Assembly: GCA_020446815.1 (NCBI GenBank)
Contig: JAGRDY010000008.1
Location: forward strand, 124,001-188,000
Source of the DNA: Paracoccaceae bacterium
GTDB lineage: Bacteria; Pseudomonadota; Alphaproteobacteria; Rhodobacterales; Rhodobacteraceae
Reading direction: 5' to 3'
Length of the DNA stretch: 64,000 bases
Shown: positions 27,337 to 36,239 of the stretch, piece after piece
Position numbering within the stretch: position 1 is the first letter of the stretch
Layout of the letters: each line of letters opens with the position of its first letter
Program-made: the position numbers and the translations under genes
Notes under the pieces: generated by a model
The model's database searches: none
Told to the model about the DNA's origin: nothing
Seen by the model: only the letters and a program-made list of their open reading frames with translations

Positions 27337-27711
27337 ATGTCAGAGCCGAGAGTTGCGGGCGCCCGGATACGGGCTGGCTACTGGGAGGCGGAAATCTCGA
27401 CCGGATCGGGTGCTATTCCCGACATCGAGATTTTGCACCTGGAGAAACCGCTGGAAAATGTCACGGTTGGGGAATCGGCCGTTGATGGGAGCTGGCCGGT
27501 CTCGGCGCCGATTCCGGCAAAGCTCCTGTCGGATGGCGTGCAGACATTCGTGGTGCGCGACCGGAAATCGGGCGCGAGGTTGAGCCATTTCACCATTGTG
27601 ACGGGCACCCCGCTGGAAGACGATATCCGCGCCGAGCTGGATCTGCTGCGCGCCGAACTGGATATGTTGAAAAAGGCCTTCCGGCGGCATTGTCTCGATG
27701 GCGATGGATAG
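27337..27711 (+). CDS. Uncharacterised 124-residue protein paired with the DUF6478-like gene
   Basis: From ATG 27337 (GGAG seven bases upstream) the protein has about 90 residues of mainly beta structure (IEILHLEKPLENVTV, FVVRDRKSG). It ends in a leucine-zipper-like helix, DIRAELDLLRAELDMLKKAF, that could form a coiled coil. A GTG at 27322, overlapping the previous stop, is an alternative start. No known domain was recognised. The pairing with the upstream gene suggests a complex; this is inference. Confidence 0.6.
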   Translation: MSEPRVAGARIRAGYWEAEISTGSGAIPDIEILHLEKPLENVTVGESAVDGSWPVSAPIPAKLLSDGVQTFVVRDRKSGARLSHFTIVTGTPLEDDIRAELDLLRAELDMLKKAFRRHCLDGDG

Positions 27712-27806
27712 GCACGGGCGATGGCGCGTGACGCCGCGTTCGACGTGACCCGGGATATCACATCAGGCATGTTCAGGGGAAAAGAGAAAGCACCCGGAGC
27801 GACGCC

Positions 27807-29828
27807 ATGCCCCACTACCCACATCTTCTTGCCCCGCTTGACCTCGCGCATGTCACCTTGCCCAACAGGGTGTTGATGGGATCCATGCATACCAACCTGG
27901 AGGAAACCGGGGACTGGAATCGCGTGGCTGCGTTTTATGCGGAACGCGCAAGGGGTGGCGTGGGCCTGATGGTGACCGGCGGCATGGCGCCAAATCGCGA
28001 AGGCGGCGTTTTTCCCGGCGCTTCCGGGCTGTTTTCTGCGGCCGATCTCGCCAACCACCGAATTGTCACGCAGTGTGTCCACGAGGCAGGCGGCAGAATT
28101 GCCATGCAAGTTCTGCACGCCGGACGATATGCCTACAGCAAGGACTGCGTCGCACCTTCGCCAATCAGATCGCCCATTTCACCGTTCTTGCCCAACGCCC
28201 TGAACGAGGCGGGGATAGAAAAGCAGATCGCCGATATTGTGCAATCCGCGGCGCGGGCGCGCGAAGCCGACTATGACGGTGTGGAAATCATGGGATCGGA
28301 AGGGTATTTCCTCAACCAGTTTCTGGTGGCGCACACCAATCAGCGCAATGACCGTTGGGGTGGCACAGCCGAAAACCGGATGCGGTTGCCGATCGAGGTC
28401 GTCCGCAGGGTACGCGCGGCGGTCGGTCAGGACTTCATCCTGATTTACCGGATATCGCTGATCGATCTCATTCCCAACGGGCAGTCCTGGGGCGAAATTG
28501 TCACCCTTGCCAAGGCGATCGAGGCAGCAGGCGCCAGCATGCTCAATACCGGGATCGGCTGGCACGAGGCACGCATCCCGACGATCGCCACGTCGGTTCC
28601 GCGCCGGGCCTTCGCCTGGGTGACGAAAAAACTGATGGGCGAGGTGACGATTCCGGTCATCACCTCCAACCGGATCAATACACCTGACGTGGCAGAGGCG
28701 ATCCTGGCCGAAGGCTGCGCCGATATGGTGTCGATGGCGCGCCCCTTCCTGGCGGACGCGCATTTCGTGCGCAAGGCAATGGAAGGGCGCGCCGCCCAGA
28801 TCGCACCCTGTATCGCGTGCAATCAGGCGTGCCTCGATCACACCTTTCAAGGCAAGCTATCGTCCTGTCTCGTCAATCCGCGCGCCTGTCACGAAACCGA
28901 ACTGGTGCTGGCACCTGTTGTCGCACCGAAGCGTATCGCTGTTGTCGGATCAGGGCCGGCGGGTCTTGCGGCTGCTCTGGCGCTGGACCAGCGCGGCCAC
29001 AAGGTGACGCTGTTTGAAAAGGACACTGCCATTGGCGGGCAGCTCAACCTCGCGCGCCAAATTCCCGGCAAGGAAGAATTTCACGGGCTCGTGCACTGGT
29101 ATGAAACGATGCTGGGCAAAAGCAATATCACATTGAGGCTGCGCCACTCGGCGCAAGCCACAGAGCTTTCGGGGTTTGACGAAGTGGTCGTCGCAACCGG
29201 GGTCAAACCGCGCGATCCGGGTATCGACGGGCAGGACGGGCAGAACGTGTCAAGTTACATCGACGTTCTGACAGGTGCCAAGCCGATCGGGCAGCGTGTC
29301 GCCATCGTGGGTGCGGGCGGCATCGGTTTCGACGTGGCGGAGTTTCTCGTGCAGGGCGGGGACAGCCCGACGGAAGACCTGAAATGCTGGTTGCATGAGT
29401 GGGGGGTCGTCGATCCCGAAACGGAACGCGGCGGCGTCACAGATGCCCACCCCGCACCACCGAAACGCGCCGTGACGTTGTTGCAGCGTAAATCGGGGAA
29501 ATTCGGCCAGGGATTGGGCAAGACGACCGGATGGATTCATCGTGCCACGCTTCGCGCGAAAGGGGTAAAGATGATCGGTGGCGTGAATTATCATCGCATA
29601 GATGCCGCCGGCCTGCATATCAGCTTTGGCCCGACGCATGACAACGCGACCCTGATCGAGGCGGATTCGATTGTGCTTTGTGCTGGTCAGGTGAGCGAAA
29701 CAGGATTGACAGACGCATTGCGCGAACTGGGAAAAACCGTTCATGTCATCGGCGGGGCGGAATTGGCCATGGAACTGGACGCAAAGCGGGCCATTGATCA
29801 AGGAACGCGGCTCGCAGCGCGCATTTAG
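27807..29828 (+). CDS. fadH: 2,4-dienoyl-CoA reductase (NADPH), FMN/FAD/4Fe-4S flavoprotein
   Basis: FadH removes double bonds during beta-oxidation of unsaturated fatty acids. The 673-residue protein has an Old Yellow Enzyme-type TIM barrel (residues 1-370), with MGSMHTNLEE at the start and GSEGYFLNQFL in the middle. The 4Fe-4S cysteine cluster is CIACNQACLDH with a later CLVNPRAC. A NAD(P)/FAD domain starts at VVGSGPAGLAAA and has VGAGGIGFDVAEFL as second dinucleotide fold. Length and order fit E. coli FadH; related amine dehydrogenases are less likely. It stands alone with the LysR gene downstream on the same strand. Confidence 0.92.
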   Translation: MPHYPHLLAPLDLAHVTLPNRVLMGSMHTNLEETGDWNRVAAFYAERARGGVGLMVTGGMAPNREGGVFPGASGLFSAADLANHRIVTQCVHEAGGRIAMQVLHAGRYAYSKDCVAPSPIRSPISPFLPNALNEAGIEKQIADIVQSAARAREADYDGVEIMGSEGYFLNQFLVAHTNQRNDRWGGTAENRMRLPIEVVRRVRAAVGQDFILIYRISLIDLIPNGQSWGEIVTLAKAIEAAGASMLNTGIGWHEARIPTIATSVPRRAFAWVTKKLMGEVTIPVITSNRINTPDVAEAILAEGCADMVSMARPFLADAHFVRKAMEGRAAQIAPCIACNQACLDHTFQGKLSSCLVNPRACHETELVLAPVVAPKRIAVVGSGPAGLAAALALDQRGHKVTLFEKDTAIGGQLNLARQIPGKEEFHGLVHWYETMLGKSNITLRLRHSAQATELSGFDEVVVATGVKPRDPGIDGQDGQNVSSYIDVLTGAKPIGQRVAIVGAGGIGFDVAEFLVQGGDSPTEDLKCWLHEWGVVDPETERGGVTDAHPAPPKRAVTLLQRKSGKFGQGLGKTTGWIHRATLRAKGVKMIGGVNYHRIDAAGLHISFGPTHDNATLIEADSIVLCAGQVSETGLTDALRELGKTVHVIGGAELAMELDAKRAIDQGTRLAARI

Positions 29829-29983
29829 GCCACCCGGAAGTTGATGCTTTCGCACCAATCAGCGGATTTTTGCCACTTTACCTTCGCGACAATACCCTTT
29901 TGTTGACCGTACCGCGCTGCATTCTTGCCCGAATTGGGGGTGATACCGGTACATGGCGGGCGAATGTATATGACGGGTGCACA

Positions 29984-30889
29984 ATGGATCGTTTGACGGA
30001 AATGGAGGCCTTCGCCACGGTAGTAGATCAGGGGGGATTTACGGACGCTGCGAAAAAGATGGGGATTTCTAAATCCGCCGTCTCAAAACATGTATCATCA
30101 CTGGAGGCGCGCCTGGGGGCACGGCTCTTGAACCGGACGACACGGCGGGTTTCACCCACAGAAATCGGGCTTGCCTATTACGACCGTGCGCGCCGCGTGT
30201 TGAACGATGCTGGCGAAGCGGATTCGCTGGTAACGTCGATGCAATCGGCCCCTTCGGGCCTGTTGCGGATTTCGGTGGCGACGGATTTCGGGGTCAATCT
30301 CCTGTCGCCGATACTTGGGGGGTTCTTGCTGGAATACCCTGAAATTACCGTGAACATGGTTCTCAACAACCGGTTCGTGGAATTGATCTCCGAAGGCTTT
30401 GACATGGCCATTCGGGTTGGCGAGCTGGAAGATTCCACTTTGCGGGCGCGCAAACTGACCGACACCGCAAAGCGTATGGTCGGGTCGCCGGCATATTTCG
30501 AAAAATACGGCCGCCCGCAGAAGATCGACGATCTCAATGAACATAAACTGCTGCATTATTCCAATCAGGCCGCCGGCAATGTCTGGAAAATCACCGCGCC
30601 ATCGGGTGAAAAACGTCAAGTCAGAACGGCGGGCTGGTTGACCGTAAATGACGGGCAGTCTCTCTTGAATGCTGCCATTTCGGGCTTGGGCATCGCCTAT
30701 CTGCCGTCCTTCCTTTACGCTGACGCCATGAAGGCAGGCCTGGTGCAGGAAGCAATTCCTGATCTTCCGGTTGAAACGCTGGGGATCTATGCGGTTTATC
30801 CGCCGGGCCGTTTCACCCAACCGAAAGTGCGCGCCTTCATTGATTTCCTGGCCGCATCCTTTGTCGACAAAGGCCCCGATACCTGGTGA
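29984..30889 (+). CDS. LysR family transcriptional regulator
   Basis: A 301-residue LysR-type regulator: winged helix at residues about 5-62 (FTDAAKKMGISKSAVSKHVSSLEARLGARLLNRTTRR) and an effector-binding domain of the PBP2 fold after residue 90. ATG 29984 gives the canonical start MDRLTEMEAF; a longer frame upstream has no homology. The effector and targets are not evident. LysR regulators usually act on a divergent neighbour, but here fadH lies on the same strand upstream. A hairpin follows the gene. Confidence 0.93.
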   Translation: MDRLTEMEAFATVVDQGGFTDAAKKMGISKSAVSKHVSSLEARLGARLLNRTTRRVSPTEIGLAYYDRARRVLNDAGEADSLVTSMQSAPSGLLRISVATDFGVNLLSPILGGFLLEYPEITVNMVLNNRFVELISEGFDMAIRVGELEDSTLRARKLTDTAKRMVGSPAYFEKYGRPQKIDDLNEHKLLHYSNQAAGNVWKITAPSGEKRQVRTAGWLTVNDGQSLLNAAISGLGIAYLPSFLYADAMKAGLVQEAIPDLPVETLGIYAVYPPGRFTQPKVRAFIDFLAASFVDKGPDTW

Positions 30890-30917
30890 TTGCAGTAAGG
30901 ATTTGCCAATGTTTTAA

Positions 30918-30943
30918 GGCGTTTCGGATTTTTCCGAAACGCC
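30918..30943. terminator. Perfect 11-bp hairpin between convergent genes
   Basis: GGCGTTTCGGA at 30918-30928 and TCCGAAACGCC at 30933-30943 pair completely around a TTTT loop. It sits exactly between the LysR gene and the stop codon of the OmpA-domain gene. It lacks a clear T-run on either side, but the position suits a bidirectional terminator. Confidence 0.65.
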
Positions 30944-31879
30944 TCATTGCGTCGAGGTGATCATCGCCTCGACCCTTCGGTTTTCTGTTCTGCCCTCCTG
31001 CGTCATATTAGTCGCCCGCGGGCTGAGATACCCCACACCGTCCGCGCTCAGCTGCGAAGGATTGGCTCCATAATCGCTGATCAGATGCTGGCGCACCGAT
31101 TGCGCGCGCCGCCGCGATAGCGCGATATTGGCATCCAGACTGCCTTCGGCATCCGTATGGCCGACAAGCGCAATGCGCCGGTCGGGGTTGGCTTTCAGAT
31201 AGGCGGCAAGATCTGCCAGTGACTGGAACTTCCCGGGCCCCAACGCCACTGAACCGGTATCGAACCTCAGATCATCCAACACGACCGATCCGGCTGCATC
31301 CAGCCGTTGTGTCAAGGTACCGGTGGACTGAACCGCTTTTTCTATGGCCTCGGGTTCGATTTCTGCCTGCATGATGGGCGCGCTGACCTCGGCCCCGACA
31401 CGGGTCATCTGCAAGTAGCCGCTGTCGCTGGACCGGCTGACCAGAAGCGAGACATATTCATTCACCGCACCACGGCTGCGCCGGGCGGAAAGAAACCGGA
31501 AATCGCCCAGGTCGACATGCATTTCCGGTTCGGGCAGCACATCGGTCGCATAAAGAAAGTCAAAGCCCCCACAGGCATCCGTTTCACACTGATAAAGGAT
31601 ATCAAAATCCTCGGCCTTCAACTGATCGCGCAACGGGGCCAGAAGCGCCAAAGTCGTCTGCTTGTCATCCCGAATGCGCCAGGCTGTCTGAATCACTTCG
31701 CCTTCAACCGGCCAGGTCTCTATCCCGTTGTCTTTCCATGGCCCCACAGGCAGGGCATAACTGCCCAGGCTTTCGGCATCTTCCGCGGTCTGGGTGGCGG
31801 CCGGCGGCAGGGCAAGGGTCGGCGCGGTCTGGGCAAAGCTGGGAGTAAGGCAAAAGATGAGGGCAACCGGCCACTTCAT
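30944..31879 (-). CDS. OmpA family peptidoglycan-associated protein
   Basis: A 311-residue exported protein: signal peptide to about residue 19 (ending SFAQ), a long unclassified middle, and an OmpA-like peptidoglycan-binding domain (about residues 200-311). That domain contains LDDLRFDTGSVAL, VGHTDAEGSLDANIALSRRRAQSVRQHL and TENRRVEAMI. The middle has a pair of cysteines in CETDACGG that may form a disulfide. It is coupled to the peroxidase gene upstream (start overlaps its stop by four bases). It likely anchors an outer-membrane or periplasmic complex to the wall; the partner is unknown. Confidence 0.87.
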   Translation of the reverse strand: MKWPVALIFCLTPSFAQTAPTLALPPAATQTAEDAESLGSYALPVGPWKDNGIETWPVEGEVIQTAWRIRDDKQTTLALLAPLRDQLKAEDFDILYQCETDACGGFDFLYATDVLPEPEMHVDLGDFRFLSARRSRGAVNEYVSLLVSRSSDSGYLQMTRVGAEVSAPIMQAEIEPEAIEKAVQSTGTLTQRLDAAGSVVLDDLRFDTGSVALGPGKFQSLADLAAYLKANPDRRIALVGHTDAEGSLDANIALSRRRAQSVRQHLISDYGANPSQLSADGVGYLSPRATNMTQEGRTENRRVEAMITSTQ

Positions 31880-32451
31880 CTGTTTGCACCGTGGTATTCG
31901 GGATTGGGCGCCATCGCGGTTGCCGATGCCACACGGTTGGTCATATTGAAAAAGCCAGTGACCGAGGCGATATCCCAGATGTCACGATCCGAAAAACCGG
32001 CATCACGCAGGCCTTGCCTGTCACTTTCCTCGATCCTGGAGGATGCCACCGTCAGGTTTTCGGCGAATTCCAGCATCGCCCGCTGGCGCGCTGACAATCT
32101 GGCGACACGCCAGTTCATTACCAGGGCTTCGCCCAGAACCGGGTCACCGGAAAGTTCGCGCACGGCGGCCCCATGGGCCACCTGGCAATACCAGCACCGG
32201 TTGACCGACGACACCACGACGGCGATCATCTCGCGGTCCAGTTTGGATAATCCGCTATCGGCCAGCATGAGGTTGTTATAAAGGCCGGTGAAGGCGTTGA
32301 GCTTGTCGATATCGAAGGCATAGGCCTTCAACACATTCGGGACGAGCCCCAGCTTTTCCGCACAGATATCAAAATACTTCCGCGTTCCGTCAGGAAGCGG
32401 CTCGACCATGGGCAGGTCAAGTGCGGTGGGGCTCTCGCTTTCGTGTCTCAA
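31876..32451 (-). CDS. Peroxidase-related enzyme, AhpD-like carboxymuconolactone decarboxylase fold
   Basis: A 191-residue protein with the AhpD CxxC site in SSVNRCWYCQVAHGAAV (Cys86 and Cys89, His93). It starts with PTALDLPMVEPLPDGTRKYFDI as expected for the peroxidase-related subgroup. Such proteins use the CxxC pair to reduce peroxides or related species. A TTG at 32449-32451 with GAGGAG just upstream gives the family start; the ATG inside (MVEPLPDG) would cut conserved residues. It follows the GNAT gene by 25 bases. Confidence 0.87.
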   Translation of the reverse strand: MRHESESPTALDLPMVEPLPDGTRKYFDICAEKLGLVPNVLKAYAFDIDKLNAFTGLYNNLMLADSGLSKLDREMIAVVVSSVNRCWYCQVAHGAAVRELSGDPVLGEALVMNWRVARLSARQRAMLEFAENLTVASSRIEESDRQGLRDAGFSDRDIWDIASVTGFFNMTNRVASATAMAPNPEYHGANR

Positions 32452-32476
32452 CTGCTCCTCTCGCCTCTTGAGGGGC

Positions 32477-33178
32477 TTATTTCGAGCGGTAGTGATAGTG
32501 TTCCACAATCCGCATTCCAAGGGAAGCATAGAGAGTATTGGCCGCAGTATTGGCGCGGGTGACGACAACAGAAAACCGTGTTACGCCTTGATATTGCGCC
32601 CAAATTGCTGCCCTACGCATCATATTGACGGCGGTTCCTTGCCGACGCCGGTCCGAAACGACGTAAAGTGCGTGCATCATGGCCGTTTCACCGTGAATGG
32701 CGACATAGGCAACCCCCGCCACACGGTCATTGCTACGCCCCAGAATGGCCGTCTTGGGGTGGCTGGCGCGCTCCATCACGGCAACCCGGCCAGGGCCGAT
32801 GCCGCCTTCGGCCCATATGTCACGCATGATCTCCAGCGGGGGCCAGACGGAAAAGGCGGTCAGCGGCGCGGGCCTGACCGCGATCGCGGCAAGGTCGCCT
32901 CCATAAATCACCACCGGATCGACAATGGTATATCCACGCGCCGCAAGTTCGTTATCAAGAGCATTCTCGCCGGCCCGGACCATGAACAGCGAACGCTGGC
33001 CCAAAGCCGCTTGGGCCGCTTCCGCCCTGGCAATATCGTCGTTGCTCCACTCACCGGACACAGTGGCCGATGATACCCGCTGGCCGCCACCTTTGCCTTC
33101 CCGTACAATGACATTGCCAAACGCCAGATACCGCGCCGCAGGCCAAGTCGCATCGTTAATCGCGTGGTAATCAATCAT
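32477..33178 (-). CDS. GNAT family N-acetyltransferase
   Basis: A 233-residue acetyltransferase. The acetyl-CoA-binding core is in the carboxy-terminal half: MHALYVVSDRRRQGTAVNMMRRAAIWAQYQG, where RRRQGTA is the pyrophosphate loop, and a tail YASLGMRIVEHYHYR typical of the fold. The substrate is unknown. The start overlaps the stop of the CinA-N gene by four bases, so cinA-GNAT-peroxidase-OmpA is a compact minus-strand run. Confidence 0.88.
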   Translation of the reverse strand: MIDYHAINDATWPAARYLAFGNVIVREGKGGGQRVSSATVSGEWSNDDIARAEAAQAALGQRSLFMVRAGENALDNELAARGYTIVDPVVIYGGDLAAIAVRPAPLTAFSVWPPLEIMRDIWAEGGIGPGRVAVMERASHPKTAILGRSNDRVAGVAYVAIHGETAMMHALYVVSDRRRQGTAVNMMRRAAIWAQYQGVTRFSVVVTRANTAANTLYASLGMRIVEHYHYRSK

Positions 33179-33921
33179 GTTTCAGTTTCGGGGAACAACA
33201 TGGCCAACCGCGACATGGCCGCATCGATCCGCGCGGCATCATCGCCACGGATGACGATATTCGTTCCAAAGACACCGTTCATGACGAAGGGATAAGAGCC
33301 AAGGCTGAGGTCCGAAAACTCTTCGGCCAGATCACCAAGGGGGCCGGCAATCGTTCCTTCGCCGCGCATAATCCGCAGTGTCTGGCTAAGCAATGGCCGA
33401 CCGCCGGTCAGCCGCGGCAGGAGTGAGGCAACCATCGCCTGGAATATGTTCGGAACTCCGGCCATCGCATGTACGTTTTCCAGCGTGAACCCCGGAGCGG
33501 CAGAGATCGGATTGTCTATCAGCTCCGCCCCTTCGGGAATACGCGCCATGCGCAGACGCGCCGTGTTGAACTCCATGCCGTTACGATCATAATGCGCGGC
33601 CAGCAGGGCGCGGGCATCTTCGCGCACACCGATTGCGACATCAAACGCGGCGGCAATGGCATCGGCGGTGATATCGTCATGCGTCGGCCCAATCCCGCCC
33701 GACGTAAAGACGTGATCAAAAGCGACGCGCAGCGCGTTGACCGCAGCCATGATAGACCTGTGGTTGTCGCTGACAATGCGCACTTCTTTCAGCGCGATAC
33801 CGATACGGTTAAGTTCCCCCGCGAGGTAATGCATATTCGCGTCACGCGTGCGCCCGGAGAGGATTTCATCGCCGACGATCAGTATGGCGGCAGTAGGATT
33901 GGCCTGGCGCGATTCGGACAT
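33175..33921 (-). CDS. CinA amino-terminal / MoaB-Mog domain protein
   Basis: A 248-residue protein of the molybdopterin-binding (CinA-N/MoCF) fold: ILIVGDEILSGRTRDANMHYLAGELN near the start and VFTSGGIGPTHDDITADAIA in the middle. It lacks the carboxy-terminal nicotinamide-nucleotide amidohydrolase domain of full CinA. The cellular role of these stand-alone domains is not clear. ATG 33921 has AAGGA eight bases upstream; an ATG nine bases earlier lacks proper spacing. Confidence 0.9.
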   Translation of the reverse strand: MSESRQANPTAAILIVGDEILSGRTRDANMHYLAGELNRIGIALKEVRIVSDNHRSIMAAVNALRVAFDHVFTSGGIGPTHDDITADAIAAAFDVAIGVREDARALLAAHYDRNGMEFNTARLRMARIPEGAELIDNPISAAPGFTLENVHAMAGVPNIFQAMVASLLPRLTGGRPLLSQTLRIMRGEGTIAGPLGDLAEEFSDLSLGSYPFVMNGVFGTNIVIRGDDAARIDAAMSRLAMLFPETET

Positions 33922-34029
33922 AGGAACCATCCTTGCTTTGAAACAATTGTACAAGATTGCCCCCGCAGGCGAAAAGCCCGGCGGGCCTCTGGCCAAAGGT
34001 GCATTTGTTGACTATCTAATTTGCGCAAC

Positions 34030-34917
34030 ATGAAAAGGAAATGGCCGGTGGAAGAACCGCGCGGGCGTCAGACCAAAGACGGAATCAGGATCTATGAAGC
34101 GGCGGATTTCGCCGGAATGCGAGCCGCCGGGCGGCTGGCCGCCGAAATCCTCGACGATGTTGCCGAACTGGTAGTGCCGGGTGCAACGACCGAACTGCTG
34201 GATCGGTTCATCCGGGATCGCGTCGAATCCGCCGGCGCAAGATCGGCGACGATCGGCTATCGGGGGTATCAACATGCCTCGTGCATCAGCGTCAATCATG
34301 TCGTTTGCCACGGGATTCCGGGCAGCCCGATTCCGAAGTGGAAAAATGAAACCAACGCGCGCAGCGAAGACCCCACGCGGCCGGACGCGACGCTGAAAGA
34401 TGGCGACATCCTGAATATTGATGTAACCGTGATCGTCGATGGCTGGTATGGCGACACCAGCCGAATGTATGTCGCGGGCCAACCCAAGAGCTTTGCGGCA
34501 AAACTGATCCAGGTGACCCATGACGCCTTGTTCAAGGGAATTGAGGCGGTTCGACCCGGTAACACTTTCGGTGATATTGGCAAAGAAATTCAAAGCTTTG
34601 TCGAAGCCAAAGGGATGTCGGTCGTGCGTGATTTCTGCGGCCACGGGCTTGGCCGGGTGTTTCATGCGCCGCCAAACGTGCTGCATTATGGCCGTGCCGG
34701 TACCGGGGCACGGCTCGAAGAGGGAATGTTCTTTACCATTGAACCGATGGTGAATCTGGGCCGGCCGGAAACAAAGGTTCTTGCCGATGACTGGACTGCG
34801 GTAACCTGCGACAAATCCCTGTCGGCACAATTCGAACATTCGGTCGGCGTCACGGCGGACGGGTGTGAATTGTTCACCTTGTCGCCTGCGGGCAGATTTC
34901 ATCCGACCCGGGGATAA
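34030..34917 (+). CDS. map: Methionine aminopeptidase, type I
   Basis: Map removes the initiator methionine. The 295-residue protein keeps all five metal ligands: Asp residues in LNIDVTVIVDGWYGDTSRMYV, His in CGHGLGRVFHAPP, Glu in FFTIEPMV and Glu in SAQFEHSVGV. An insertion of about 20 residues (PKWKNETNARSEDPTRPD, near residue 105-122) lengthens it compared with E. coli Map (264); I associate it with Rhodobacterales Map proteins. No strong ribosome site is visible at ATG 34030 or at the TTG nine bases earlier. It diverges from the CinA-N gene. Confidence 0.94.
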   Translation: MKRKWPVEEPRGRQTKDGIRIYEAADFAGMRAAGRLAAEILDDVAELVVPGATTELLDRFIRDRVESAGARSATIGYRGYQHASCISVNHVVCHGIPGSPIPKWKNETNARSEDPTRPDATLKDGDILNIDVTVIVDGWYGDTSRMYVAGQPKSFAAKLIQVTHDALFKGIEAVRPGNTFGDIGKEIQSFVEAKGMSVVRDFCGHGLGRVFHAPPNVLHYGRAGTGARLEEGMFFTIEPMVNLGRPETKVLADDWTAVTCDKSLSAQFEHSVGVTADGCELFTLSPAGRFHPTRG

Positions 34918-35031
34918 ATACCCTGTCATTGGGCGGAACGCTGACACCATGCGGGCGGGCCGAAGCGCCTGGCGCCCGCTCTGATCGCCAGCAGCGGCAA
35001 TCGTTCCCCTGGCCGATTGCGTGGGGATTAT

Positions 35032-35679
35032 TCACAACCCAAGCAATTGCGGCAACTCATGCATATGACGAAAAACGGTCGCGCCCTCGTCCGCCAGCTG
35101 GTTACCTTTGCCATGAGGTGCATAGCCAAAGCATCTTATCCCCGCGCGGGCCGCTGCCTTGCAACCGGCCGGGCTGTCTTCGACGACGGCACAATCTGCG
35201 GGATGCGCCTGCAAGGCCTGTGCCGCAAAAAGATAAAGGGCCGGATCGGGCTTTGGCGCTCCGATATCGTGATGCGAAAAAAGACGGCCCTGCAGGCGCT
35301 CAAAGACCTGAGGGTGCTGGCCAAGAGTAATGGCCATCTTTTTGTGCGATCCATTTGAACCGACACCATAGGCAATGCCTGCGCGATCCAGTGCGTCCAG
35401 TACGGATGTGACACCGGCGACGAGAGGCGTACCCTGGGCCAAACGGTCGAATATTTCGCCATGGATACCGTCGAGCCAGCCAGGCGGCAGATCGGCCCCC
35501 AACGCACGGGCGGTTTCGCCGACACCACTGATCGTGCCGCCCAGGAACAAGGCTGAAACGCGCTCTGGCGGCAGGTTCAGCCCGTGACGCGCCAGATTGG
35601 CCGCTATGACTTCATCAGACAGTCTTTCGCTATCGACGAGCACCCCGTCGCAGTCAAAGATCACCGCTTTCAGGGCCAT
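35032..35679 (-). CDS. HAD family phosphatase (beta-phosphoglucomutase/phosphatase-like)
   Basis: A 215-residue haloacid dehalogenase-fold hydrolase with the nucleophile motif VIFDCDGVLVDSE (Asp9 and Asp11), motif II VGSNGS, motif III lysine in GAPKPDP, and motif IV VVEDSPAG. A helical cap of about 60 residues follows motif I, as in phosphoglycolate phosphatase and beta-phosphoglucomutase types. The substrate cannot be read. It overlaps the end of rsmD by ten bases, so the two share a transcript, and it converges on map. Confidence 0.9.
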   Translation of the reverse strand: MALKAVIFDCDGVLVDSERLSDEVIAANLARHGLNLPPERVSALFLGGTISGVGETARALGADLPPGWLDGIHGEIFDRLAQGTPLVAGVTSVLDALDRAGIAYGVGSNGSHKKMAITLGQHPQVFERLQGRLFSHHDIGAPKPDPALYLFAAQALQAHPADCAVVEDSPAGCKAAARAGIRCFGYAPHGKGNQLADEGATVFRHMHELPQLLGL

Positions 35680-36239
35680 TGCGGGGCGCGCAATATTGTC
35701 ACGATCGTATCGCCATAATGACGCTGGTCGAGCGGGGCAAAACCCGCAGGCGGGCATGGTGCCTTGCTTTCTTCCCATACGATCAGCGCGCCCGGTTCCA
35801 GCCAACCGCCTTCGGCCGCGCTGACAAGGGCCACTTCGCCCAGAGCCTTGCCATAGGGCGGATCAAGGAAGATCAGAGAAAAGCCCGCGCCGCGATTGTG
35901 CCCCAGCCGGCAGGCATCGCGCCGGTAAAGGTTGGTCACACCCGTGGCCTGCATCCGCGCGATATTGTCGCGCAAGAGCGCACGCGCAACCACACCGTCA
36001 TCGACAAATGTCACCCTTGCGGCACCGCGGCTGAGCGCCTCCAGCCCCAGCGCGCCGGTTCCGGCGAACAGATCGAGCACACGCGCCCCGGCAACCGGAT
36101 CGCCATACCCGCCGTTCATCAGCAAATTGAAGATTGCCTCGCGGACCCGATCCGAGGTAGGGCGCAGATGCGCGCCGCTGTCGCCCGCGCCAATGTCGGC
36201 CAGTTTCAACCCCCGCCGCGCCCCGCCGATGATCCGCAT
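35670..36239 (-). CDS. rsmD: 16S rRNA (guanine(966)-N(2))-methyltransferase
   Basis: RsmD methylates G966 of 16S rRNA in the 30S subunit. The 189-residue protein shows the amino-terminal MRIIGGARRGLKL and RPTSDRVREAIFN, the SAM-binding motif VLDLFAGTGALGLEALSRGA, and the catalytic FLDPPYGK. The start overlaps the stop of the flavoprotein gene by one base. Length and motifs are fully standard. Confidence 0.95.
   Translation of the reverse strand: MRIIGGARRGLKLADIGAGDSGAHLRPTSDRVREAIFNLLMNGGYGDPVAGARVLDLFAGTGALGLEALSRGAARVTFVDDGVVARALLRDNIARMQATGVTNLYRRDACRLGHNRGAGFSLIFLDPPYGKALGEVALVSAAEGGWLEPGALIVWEESKAPCPPAGFAPLDQRHYGDTIVTILRAPQWP

Noticed and set aside
33469-34011. 180-codon plus-strand frame opposite the CinA-N gene
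   Set aside because: Shadow of the conserved minus-strand gene; no ribosome site.
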